Part shown: in pieces, positions 15,740 to 23,879 of the stretch
Layout of the letters: every line of letters begins with the position of its first letter
Numbering within the stretch: the first letter of the stretch is position 1
DNA from: an uncultured Spartobacteria bacterium
GTDB taxonomy: Bacteria; Verrucomicrobiota; Verrucomicrobiia; Chthoniobacterales; Chthoniobacteraceae
Direction of reading: 5' to 3'
DNA length: 44,434 nt
NCBI GenBank assembly: GCA_903882875.1
Contig: CAIRYQ010000027.1
Coordinates: 1 to 44,434, forward strand
Program-made: the position numbers and the translations under genes
Notes under the pieces: generated by a model
Databases searched by the model: none
What the model was told of the DNA's origin: nothing
What the model saw: only the letters and a program-made list of their open reading frames with translations

Positions 15740-17716
15740 TCACCGTGCCGCTTCGCTGCCGAGGACGATGAAATCGAACAGCTCGCCGTTGCGCTTCCCG
15801 TCGAGCGTGATGTCGAACGGAACGATATGCACGCCCTCGCCGAGCACGCCGCGATCTTTCATCGTCAACCTCACGGGAAAAGTCACCCGGCTCTTCGCGG
15901 CGACCGTGCCTTCGAGCACACGCGGTTCCGCTTCGATGCCGGGCGGCAGTTTCAGTTCCACGCGATGCTTCTCTGGCGTGTCGCGGAAATTGCGCACAGT
16001 GACCTTCACAGTCTGGGCGTCGTCCTTTCGCAAATCCACGCGATACGGATATGCGTGCACCCAGAACGGATCGTAGCCATATTCGTAGTTCCGATCCGGC
16101 ATCAACTCTCGGTAGTGCGCGATGATCCGCTTCGACCACTCGTGGTAACGCTCCAGAAACGCAGCGGGATTTGGCATCAGCACGGAGTGCGCGCCGGAGA
16201 CGATGTCGGGCTTCAGATCGCGCAGGTAGTGGCTGCCGACGAGGTAGCCTTCCTCGAAGATCGCGCTGTTGCGCGCGACCACCGCCTCGTGTCCGTTCTG
16301 CGCGGGATCGGAAGGATCGCCGAAAAGATTGTCGCCGGTGAACGCGATGCGCTTGCCGTCGAGTTCGAGCCAGAGGCAGTTCCCGAATTCGGTCTGCCCC
16401 GGCATCCAGTCCACATGCAGCTTGTAGCCTTCCCAATCAATGACCTCGCCATCGCGGATCGGGCGGTCAATTTTCAGCCCCTCGTACTCGCGGTTGTACG
16501 AAGTGATCAGCGCGCAGTAGTCGTAGCGCAGCGGATTCTCGATCGGGTCCACGATGCGTTCGAGCGTCCACGCCTTCACGCCGTAGTGCTTCTTCAGCGC
16601 CGCGCCGAGCGTGAAGTGATCGCCGTGCATGTGCGAGATCCACACCGCATCAATGCCCTTCAGCCCGAGGTGCATTTTCATCTGCTCGACCAGGCTGTGC
16701 AGCACGATCTCGGGAAAAATGCCGCAGTCGAGCAACAGAGCGCGTCCGCTGTCGGCGATGATGATGGTGAAATTTTTTCCCGCGAGCAGGTCACTGAATT
16801 TGTAGAGGTGCGGAGTGACCTGCACGAGCTGCGGGATGACCGTGGGCTTCACGAAGGTGTCCGGTTTTCGCTCGGTGAGATTCTGCACGGGATAGCCTCG
16901 GACGTAGTCGGGCCGGAACGCGGCGAGCTTCGCAGCGTAGCGCCGGAACTGCGCGTCCGCGTCCATGATCGCGGGCCCTTGCGAGGGAAAAGCAATGTCC
17001 GGCTTCAGCCCGATCACGCGATCCACCGACGCGATCAAAGCATCGAGCCCCTTCGCGAACCCATAGTCCCACTCGGTGTCGAACCAGTTGATCATCCGCG
17101 CGCCGTCGTGCATGAGCCCGCCTGTGAAGGCGCACGCGCGTCCGCCATTTTTCAGCACGAAACTCATCCCGCCCGGCGAGTGCCCCGGCGTGCTCACGCA
17201 CGTCAGCTCATGACCGCGCCACGCGAACACCTCGTCATTCGCCAGCGCGCGATCCACGCGGATCGGAACGGCAGATGGGCGCACGAAGCTCGCGCCATGC
17301 ACGGTGAATTTGTCACCGAGCGTCGGTCGCCATTTGCGAAACTGCAGCGGATTTTCCAGTAGCTCCTGCTCGTCCTTCGGCGCGGCGACCTTCGCCTGCG
17401 TGCGGTCCAGCCGCGCGATGCCCTGGCACAGTTCGCGGTGATGATCGGTGAAGAGCACCCACTCCACGCGCTTCACACCGATCTTGTTCAGATGATCCAG
17501 GGCGCTGCCGTCACCGAGGTTCACGAGCAATGCCGTGTCGCCGTCGCGCAGCACCCATACGTTGCAGGTGTCGGCCCAGAGAAAAAGATTCGGGTGCGCC
17601 TTGGCATCCGGCTGCGAGAAACCTGCGGCGTGAAGCCGCGCGCAAGTGAGCAGGCTCAGGATCAAAGTCAGCCACATTTTTGGCATCGTGCGGGAATCGG
17701 TCTTCGTCGGGTTCAT
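15740..17716 (-). CDS. Exported tandem metallo-beta-lactamase-fold protein
   Basis: This 658-aa protein has a signal peptide (LTLILSLLTCARLHAAG). It contains two metallo-beta-lactamase (MBL) folds in series. Domain 1 (about 35-280) has TDHHRELCQG (90-99) where HxHxDH is expected, but keeps PGHSPGG (177-183). Domain 2 (about 295-530) has the full SHMHGDHFTLG (361-371) and TGDNLFGD (460-467) but PGQTEFG (439-445) in place of PGHTxG. So each half lacks part of the metal site the other keeps. A beta-type C-terminal domain (about 540-658) follows. It begins 40 bp after the 1100-aa protein, which also has an MBL domain. It is predicted to be a periplasmic hydrolase; substrate unknown. Starts at 17686 or 17677 are also possible. 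Confidence 0.85.
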   Translation of the reverse strand: MNPTKTDSRTMPKMWLTLILSLLTCARLHAAGFSQPDAKAHPNLFLWADTCNVWVLRDGDTALLVNLGDGSALDHLNKIGVKRVEWVLFTDHHRELCQGIARLDRTQAKVAAPKDEQELLENPLQFRKWRPTLGDKFTVHGASFVRPSAVPIRVDRALANDEVFAWRGHELTCVSTPGHSPGGMSFVLKNGGRACAFTGGLMHDGARMINWFDTEWDYGFAKGLDALIASVDRVIGLKPDIAFPSQGPAIMDADAQFRRYAAKLAAFRPDYVRGYPVQNLTERKPDTFVKPTVIPQLVQVTPHLYKFSDLLAGKNFTIIIADSGRALLLDCGIFPEIVLHSLVEQMKMHLGLKGIDAVWISHMHGDHFTLGAALKKHYGVKAWTLERIVDPIENPLRYDYCALITSYNREYEGLKIDRPIRDGEVIDWEGYKLHVDWMPGQTEFGNCLWLELDGKRIAFTGDNLFGDPSDPAQNGHEAVVARNSAIFEEGYLVGSHYLRDLKPDIVSGAHSVLMPNPAAFLERYHEWSKRIIAHYRELMPDRNYEYGYDPFWVHAYPYRVDLRKDDAQTVKVTVRNFRDTPEKHRVELKLPPGIEAEPRVLEGTVAAKSRVTFPVRLTMKDRGVLGEGVHIVPFDITLDGKRNGELFDFIVLGSEAAR

Positions 17717-17756
17717 GGTTATGGGAAGGAAGAGTGCCAGCGCACAAGGAACCGCA

Positions 17757-20700
17757 TCACGGCTGACACCAGATGTACACAGTCAGCGGACCGCTCGTGC
17801 CCACGCCGGTCTCGGTGTAGCCGAGCGCGGCGATGTCGGGTTTTCCGTCGCCGTTGAAATCCGCGACGAACAATCCGGTCTCGTAGTGCAGGTGGTAATC
17901 GAGCGCGATGATCTGCCGCCTTGTCGCATCGAGTCCCGCCGCGCTGCCGGGAATGATGTGGATCTCTTTGCTCTGGCCGATCGCGAGGAACACATCGTCA
18001 AAACCGTCGCGGTTCCAGTCGCCGACGGCGATGCTCTCACGGATCAGCGAAGCCGGGCCGCGTTTGCTTTTCAGGTCCACGGGCCATGCGATGCGCTGGT
18101 GCGGCTCGGCTCGGAAAGGCTGCGCCGCATTGCCGGTGTTGAGAAATTCTTCGGCGGGCTCCTGCGCCTCGTACGGCGCGATGAGCACATCGGGCTTCTT
18201 GTCGCCGTTGAAATCACCGACGGCGAAATAGCGCCACTTCGAGTCCCGCGGAGCGATTCGCCGCGGCGGTGCGCCGTGCAGCAGGACATCGCCGTACGAA
18301 GTGAGGATGTCCGCTTTGCCGTCCCCGTTCAGATCAATGCGTCGGAGATCGAGATACGCGCCGCTCATCTCCGGCTGAACCGTCTGCAAACTCAGCCTGC
18401 CATCCTTGCCCTGCACGATCTGTTGCACGGCACCGAAACGCCGTGCGACGGATACGCCGTGCGGTGCGCGCTTCGGATCTTCACCTGCGAAGACATGCAC
18501 GATTTCGCCGACAGGCAGTGCGTGCGTTTCGTATTCGAGTTTGCCTTTCGACAGCAACAGCACCGAGGTCTGGCCCGACACGAGGAAGTCGGGCAGCCTG
18601 TCGCCGTTCAGTTCCGCAGTGGCGATCTTAAGATGATCGGAGGCGATGCCCGGCAGCACGATCTCCTTGTCGGGCTCATCGGCAAATCGTCCGGCGTGAT
18701 TGAGGAAGATGCGCACGATCGCGCCGTCGCGCGCATCGTTAAGCGAGACGATCGCAATATCAGGCCGCCCATCGCCGTCGAAGTCGCCGAACGCCGCGGA
18801 CTGCGCGCCAAAATTCCACGCGGCCACGATCACATTCGGCTGCATGATTCGGAAACGCGGATCCGGCCGCGACGGCGGAATTTTCCCCCAGCCCACGCGC
18901 GTGCCCGTCTCGATGCCCTCGCCGAGGTATGCTTCCGGCGGAAGGATCGGGCCGTGCCCCGGCAGGATGAAGTCCGCATGCACATCCTGAAGTTTCCGCA
19001 GGCTCGCGAGCACATCGTGCGCGCTGAAATTGATGCTGCCCGAGTAGCCGAGTGGCCCGTGTGGCATGATCAAATCGCCCGTCGCGAGGAACCGCTTCCC
19101 GTCCTTCTCGAAGCTCCATCCCATCGATCCCACCGTGTGCCCCGGCGCGCGGATTGCACGCACTTTGAGGCCCGCGAGATCGAGTTCCGTGTCCTCCATG
19201 ATCCGAATGTCCGTCGGCACCGGCGGATGGAATCCGTAGCCGGAGTTCAACGGGACGTGATGCTGCAATGTGTAGGCCATCTCCTCGCTGCACACGAACT
19301 TCGCGCCTGTCGTCACGCGCCAGAGGTATGCACCCGGCGCGTGGTCGCCGTGCTCGTGCGTTGCCAGCACGAATTTCACGCGCATCGGATCGAGACCCGC
19401 CTGCCGGATCGCCGCCCATTCGCGCTCAAACGAAAGCGCGGCGTGCGCCTCGATCAAAATCAGCCCGTCGGACGCCTCGATCACGCGCTGCCCGCCCATG
19501 TCGCTCTCCGTGCGGCCTCCGGGAATTCCCCACAAGCCGGCAGCGATCGGATCGGCTGCGGCCTTCGCAATCCACGGTTTCTCCGCGTGCGGCACCGATT
19601 GATTCAGATCGCAGCGCCATCGCTCGTGAAAATCGGCGTCCATCCCGATCACGACGCCATCGGCGCGCGCGGCGACGATTTGATCCTCGCGGTTCACAGC
19701 GAGCAGCGCGGCACCGCCAAGTTGCAGCGGCTTCGACAGACCAGGCACCCCGGAAAAATGTGCATTGCTGATGCGGTAAAGTGCGCCATCCCAGCACGAC
19801 ACGATCATTTCACCACGCGATATCAGCTCGAGATCGGCGACGGCGTCCGGCATCCGCGATGTGCGGACCTCACCCGACTCCACATCGAGCAAGCAAATGT
19901 CCCTCGCTTCTTCATCCGATGGGAGAAAAGCACTGCCGCCCAGCCCGCGACTGGTCCAATGATGCGGCCATGCAATGAGATGCTTTCCGTCCGGCAGAAA
20001 ACGCAGGTCGAGCCACGCGGCCTCAGGGAACGACGCGGCTTCGAAACGGCGCAGCAGCTCACCATGCCCGTCGAACACTGATACCACCGGGCGCGACGGC
20101 GTGAAGCGCGTGCCGATATGCTGCGGATTCGCCGTCGCGGAGGAGCGCACCCACCGCTGCCAGCCGCGGTAGTCCGCAGTGGCCACGCGAGCAAGCGAAC
20201 CATCCGCCGCCGCGTGCAGCGCGAACGAGAGCGGTGCGCTCACCGGCACGTCCCATTGTTCGAGCGCAATTTTTTCACCGTTGTGCCTCGTCGGCGCGCC
20301 GTATGCACCTTTCTCTGGCGCACCCACCGCAGGAAGATCGCCCAGCGCCGCACGCGACCAGAGCGGTTTGCGCTCGTTTGGTTGCAACACGTGCAGATTG
20401 TCCGGCAACGCACGGCCTTCGAGCACAGCCGCGTGACCGAGCACGATGATCCCATTCGGGAGCGCAACCGCGGCAGTGCCGACGGCGTCCTCCGCGACGG
20501 GAAGATTCACGGTGAACTTCCACGACGGATCTTCCTTCGGATGCCACAACGCCGACTTGCCCGCGTTCACCCATATGCCGTCCGTGCAACTGAGCACCTT
20601 CATGCCGAGGTGATTTGAATGATCGCCGTAGTGGAATGACGCCGTAGCAAATCCCTCCTGCGTGCCGAGCGGCGGCAGCGCGAACGTCTGCGCGCCGCGG

Positions 20701-21059
20701 ATGAACACCGTCGGAAAATCGTTCGCCTTTCCATCTGCATGAGTGCAGAGCGCCATCACGGACGCGCCGTCTGGCAGCACCGTCACCGACTCGATCCATC
20801 GCTGTCCGACCGCGTGATGCGCGATGATTTTTCCCGTGGCATCGAGCACGATCACATTCGGGTCTTCCGCCGGAGCGATCGTTCCGAGCACGATGCGCCC
20901 GCCATCCGCGGACATGTGCAATGCGGACACGCCCTGCCACGGCAGCGGCCCGGTGCCGCGCGCATCCCACGCTGGCGCTTTCGTCTGCGCCAAAAGATCC
21001 GACGCGCAAGCCAGCGCGATCACGCCGGCGACTTGCAGATGGCGAATATTTTGGAACAT
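17757..21059 (-). CDS. 1100-aa exported fusion: propeller-like, MBL-fold and FG-GAP repeats
   Basis: Three parts are visible. First is a signal peptide, residues 1-25 (ending DLLAQ). Residues about 35-510 look like a WD40/PQQ-type beta-propeller (repeated blade-like strands such as SALHMSADGGRIVLG and LRFLPDGKHLIAW). Residues about 525-710 form a metallo-beta-lactamase domain with THEHGDHAPG (H568, H570, D572, H573), APGHTVGS (H641), TGDLIMPHG (D662) and LPGHGP (H702), so a complete metal site. Residues about 750-1100 hold FG-GAP/VCBS calcium-loop repeats: DFDGDGRPD (759-767), DLNGDGKAD (909-917), DFNGDKKPD (949-957), DWNRDGFDD (1014-1022) and DFNGDGKPD (1067-1075). The start at 21059 follows from the signal peptide. 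Its start is 10 bp after the previous stop. Function unknown; a periplasmic or surface hydrolase is likely. Confidence 0.85.
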   Translation of the reverse strand: MFQNIRHLQVAGVIALACASDLLAQTKAPAWDARGTGPLPWQGVSALHMSADGGRIVLGTIAPAEDPNVIVLDATGKIIAHHAVGQRWIESVTVLPDGASVMALCTHADGKANDFPTVFIRGAQTFALPPLGTQEGFATASFHYGDHSNHLGMKVLSCTDGIWVNAGKSALWHPKEDPSWKFTVNLPVAEDAVGTAAVALPNGIIVLGHAAVLEGRALPDNLHVLQPNERKPLWSRAALGDLPAVGAPEKGAYGAPTRHNGEKIALEQWDVPVSAPLSFALHAAADGSLARVATADYRGWQRWVRSSATANPQHIGTRFTPSRPVVSVFDGHGELLRRFEAASFPEAAWLDLRFLPDGKHLIAWPHHWTSRGLGGSAFLPSDEEARDICLLDVESGEVRTSRMPDAVADLELISRGEMIVSCWDGALYRISNAHFSGVPGLSKPLQLGGAALLAVNREDQIVAARADGVVIGMDADFHERWRCDLNQSVPHAEKPWIAKAAADPIAAGLWGIPGGRTESDMGGQRVIEASDGLILIEAHAALSFEREWAAIRQAGLDPMRVKFVLATHEHGDHAPGAYLWRVTTGAKFVCSEEMAYTLQHHVPLNSGYGFHPPVPTDIRIMEDTELDLAGLKVRAIRAPGHTVGSMGWSFEKDGKRFLATGDLIMPHGPLGYSGSINFSAHDVLASLRKLQDVHADFILPGHGPILPPEAYLGEGIETGTRVGWGKIPPSRPDPRFRIMQPNVIVAAWNFGAQSAAFGDFDGDGRPDIAIVSLNDARDGAIVRIFLNHAGRFADEPDKEIVLPGIASDHLKIATAELNGDRLPDFLVSGQTSVLLLSKGKLEYETHALPVGEIVHVFAGEDPKRAPHGVSVARRFGAVQQIVQGKDGRLSLQTVQPEMSGAYLDLRRIDLNGDGKADILTSYGDVLLHGAPPRRIAPRDSKWRYFAVGDFNGDKKPDVLIAPYEAQEPAEEFLNTGNAAQPFRAEPHQRIAWPVDLKSKRGPASLIRESIAVGDWNRDGFDDVFLAIGQSKEIHIIPGSAAGLDATRRQIIALDYHLHYETGLFVADFNGDGKPDIAALGYTETGVGTSGPLTVYIWCQP

Positions 21060-21069
21060 GGGAGTGATC

Positions 21070-23835
21070 CTATTTTTCCCGGATGAGCGCCGCAATCTCG
21101 TCGACGTTGACCGGATGATCGAGCACCACGACACGACCGATGAGTCCGCGGTAGTACGCATCGTGAAAATAGAAAATCTCCGCGCCCAACACGAGAGACG
21201 GCACGACCGGCGCATCGTTCGGAACCTTCGTCGTCGTGCCTTCATGCACCTGCCTGCCATTGAGGAAAAGCCGCACCCGCCACTGCCCGTCCACAGGCGC
21301 GGCGGTCATCGCAATGTGAACCCAACGCTCCGCGTCCACCGTCTCGGAGGAAGTGAATGTCTCGGTTGCGTTGATGCGCGTGGTGAGACGGTAGGGTGCC
21401 TTTTGTCCGAGCAGTCCGAGGATGAAACGGCGCGCGCCGTAGCCGACCACGTCGCCTTTTCCAGACTGCCCGCCGCGGCCCATCTCGGGCGCGGGCTTAA
21501 TCCACGCGGCGAGCGTGACGCCCTTCGCCGGAGCGCCGCCGCCGTGGACTCCCGCGAGCGCGACCGGCAGCGTATCCTTGTTCGTATAGCTCGGATGGCC
21601 GAGGTAATTTTTCAACGCGCCGTCGCGACGGTAGTCCGCGCGGCCTGTGGTGTTGTCGGCGAAACGCAGCGCGTGGCGGCCTTCGTCCACGATCCATTCG
21701 AGATTCGCAAGATCGAGATGTCCGAGCAAATTCGGCACTGCGCCGTTCAGGACGACGCTACCGCTGCCTTCCTCCATGCGAAAGTCCGCGATCGCGCCCG
21801 CAGGCGCTTTTGCAAAAGTTGGCGGCTCGCCGTTCGGCTTTGCAATGCCGGAGGGAGCAGCCTCGTTTTCGTTGAGCCTGCGGAATTCCACATCCGTCAC
21901 GAGCATCGCGCCAGTTCCCGCATTTCCGAATGCGACGGCCAGCGCGCCGGTGTCCTCGGGCACTTCGAAAATGAAACCGGTCTTCTTCCAGTCAAACGTG
22001 CCGTTGCCTGCGAAGTGCCGCGCCTCTGCGAGTTTGTTGTTCGTCTTCGCCTGCAATGCTTCCAGCTCGATGCGTCCGCCCGGCCCGTGGGAGTTCTCGG
22101 ATTTTACGAGCGCAGTGACGACGTATCGTCCTGCGGCGACCGGCCCGGATTTTTTCAGGATCGCTTTTCCAAATGACGCCGGCCCGAGCCTCATCGCAAA
22201 GCCGCTGCCGGCAACGCAGTCCTTCACCAGATCGTATGTCGGGCGCTGGTTGTGTCCCGTCATGAACGGCGTGCGTCCGTAGATCCAAGTTTCGCTCAGC
22301 GGCACGTACTGGCTGAACGTGAGCTTCGGCCACTCGTCCGCGAAAATGAAGTGCTTCTTCGGATCGAGCGTCGGCATGTCATAGACCTTTGACTGTGAGA
22401 AAAGCTTCGCCGCTTCGTCGTGCGGATAGCCGGTGTAGCGGTACTTCACGCGGATCTTCGTGCCTGGCACCGCGGTCTCCGGTGCGAAACTCACGCCGGT
22501 GTCGTAGAAGGCTGCACACACTGCGGTGTTCAGCTTGCGCTCGACGATTTTCGTCGCGTCCTTCGCATCGCGGTTCCAGCCCGTATCAATCTCGTACTCG
22601 ACCGCGGGCGCGACCTGCATCTCCTCGCCGTGCCTGCCGAACCACACGCGCAGGCCGTGGTACGGTTCCAGATCATTTTGCGGGCCGGGATCGAACGGCC
22701 CGACCGGCCGGTGATACAACTCGCCGCCGCGCCGCACCGCGACGAGGTACTGCCAGCGAAATGGATCCAACGGCGTATGATGCTCAAAATCGAAACCGTA
22801 ACGGAAGTGAAACGGCTCGCCCTTTTCCACATCGAGTTCGCTCTCGATGTCGTAGGTGTAGGTGCCGCGCTGCGCATCGAAGCCGACCGTCATCGTGCTG
22901 TGCGTCGTGAAGCGATCCTTCACGCTGCGCGCCGACCACTCCGCCTTCAACGTGCGCCCGCCACCGCTGACGACAGACTCGGTCCACGTGCTCGCGGCGT
23001 CGGGAAACGCGCCCTGGTTTGCGAGATCCCAGTGCGAATCAAAAGTGAGCTGCGGCTTGTAGCCCGGCCTGAGTTTCGCAAAGCAGCTCGGATCCTTCGC
23101 GTAGTGAAGCTGGAGCACGGGTTCGTCGCCGTCGAAAACCCACTGGCGATCACCGAGCCATCTGCGCACGGAAAAATTCGGCGTGTACGGCTGTTCGGAC
23201 GCAGACGGTTTGTCCGTCGCCGCGGGCAGCGGCTTCACCGCGACCCTTTCAAAAATCACGCGCGCACCGCTGCAGACGCCGATCCCTGCGACGCCCTTTC
23301 CGAGCGGCAGGAACGAATCGCGCCACCGGATTTTCTCCGCACCGTCCACGCTCACGGTGATCTCGCCGCCCTGCGCACTCGCACGAATTTGCTGCGGCGC
23401 GTTCAGTTTCACCTCGCACGGCGCCACGCGCACGTAGCCGCCCTCCGGCCACTTCACGAGCGCGACGACCTGATACTTGTGCGAGAGCTGCACGCGAAAG
23501 CCGCCGGCCTCGCCAGCGCGCAGCAGCAACGCGGACTCGAAGCCCGCATCGCCGAACGTCGCATCCGGCCACGCGCTCCATCCGCCACCAAAAAAGCGGA
23601 ACTGCTTCGCGGCTTCCGCGATGGTGACGGTCGCGGAAATCTCCGCATCTGCGAACTTCTCCTGCGCGCACAGGGTGCTCCATTTTTCCGCAGTCAAAAT
23701 CGCCGCGCCATTCGCAATGCTCGCGCCTTTCCAATCCGGCGGCTGCGATGACCATGCTGAGAGATCCTGCGCCGATGCGACGGACGCGAAGAATGACGAC
23801 ACATATGCGGCAACGAGAGGAACGGATTTTTTCAT
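21070..23835 (-). CDS. Large exported protein with C-terminal LamG domain
   Basis: This is a 921-aa protein. A signal peptide (residues 1-22, ending SVASAQ) is followed by a beta-rich domain resembling the DUF1080/3-keto-disaccharide hydrolase (laminarinase-like) fold (about 23-205: SAWSSQPPDWKGASIANG, ITVSVDGAEKIRW). The large central region (about 220-560) is unrecognised and resembles a carbohydrate-active-enzyme scaffold. A carbohydrate-binding-like segment follows, then a LamG/concanavalin domain at residues 682-921 (FRMEEGSGSVVLNG, VTLAAWIKP, WRVRLFLNGRQVHEG, GLIGRVVVLDHPV). It lies 44 bp after the PSCyt gene and 10 bp before the 1100-aa gene, in one transcript. Likely binds or cleaves a glycan outside the inner membrane; no catalytic residues could be assigned. 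Confidence 0.8.
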   Translation of the reverse strand: MKKSVPLVAAYVSSFFASVASAQDLSAWSSQPPDWKGASIANGAAILTAEKWSTLCAQEKFADAEISATVTIAEAAKQFRFFGGGWSAWPDATFGDAGFESALLLRAGEAGGFRVQLSHKYQVVALVKWPEGGYVRVAPCEVKLNAPQQIRASAQGGEITVSVDGAEKIRWRDSFLPLGKGVAGIGVCSGARVIFERVAVKPLPAATDKPSASEQPYTPNFSVRRWLGDRQWVFDGDEPVLQLHYAKDPSCFAKLRPGYKPQLTFDSHWDLANQGAFPDAASTWTESVVSGGGRTLKAEWSARSVKDRFTTHSTMTVGFDAQRGTYTYDIESELDVEKGEPFHFRYGFDFEHHTPLDPFRWQYLVAVRRGGELYHRPVGPFDPGPQNDLEPYHGLRVWFGRHGEEMQVAPAVEYEIDTGWNRDAKDATKIVERKLNTAVCAAFYDTGVSFAPETAVPGTKIRVKYRYTGYPHDEAAKLFSQSKVYDMPTLDPKKHFIFADEWPKLTFSQYVPLSETWIYGRTPFMTGHNQRPTYDLVKDCVAGSGFAMRLGPASFGKAILKKSGPVAAGRYVVTALVKSENSHGPGGRIELEALQAKTNNKLAEARHFAGNGTFDWKKTGFIFEVPEDTGALAVAFGNAGTGAMLVTDVEFRRLNENEAAPSGIAKPNGEPPTFAKAPAGAIADFRMEEGSGSVVLNGAVPNLLGHLDLANLEWIVDEGRHALRFADNTTGRADYRRDGALKNYLGHPSYTNKDTLPVALAGVHGGGAPAKGVTLAAWIKPAPEMGRGGQSGKGDVVGYGARRFILGLLGQKAPYRLTTRINATETFTSSETVDAERWVHIAMTAAPVDGQWRVRLFLNGRQVHEGTTTKVPNDAPVVPSLVLGAEIFYFHDAYYRGLIGRVVVLDHPVNVDEIAALIREK

Positions 23836-23879
23836 GGGGCGGAAAAATTGCCGCACGGAATCTGCCAGGCAGACCAGTC

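Noticed and set aside
17646-20081. 811-codon plus-strand open frame
   Set aside because: Antisense to the 1100-aa fusion gene; Arg/His-rich and without recognisable motifs.
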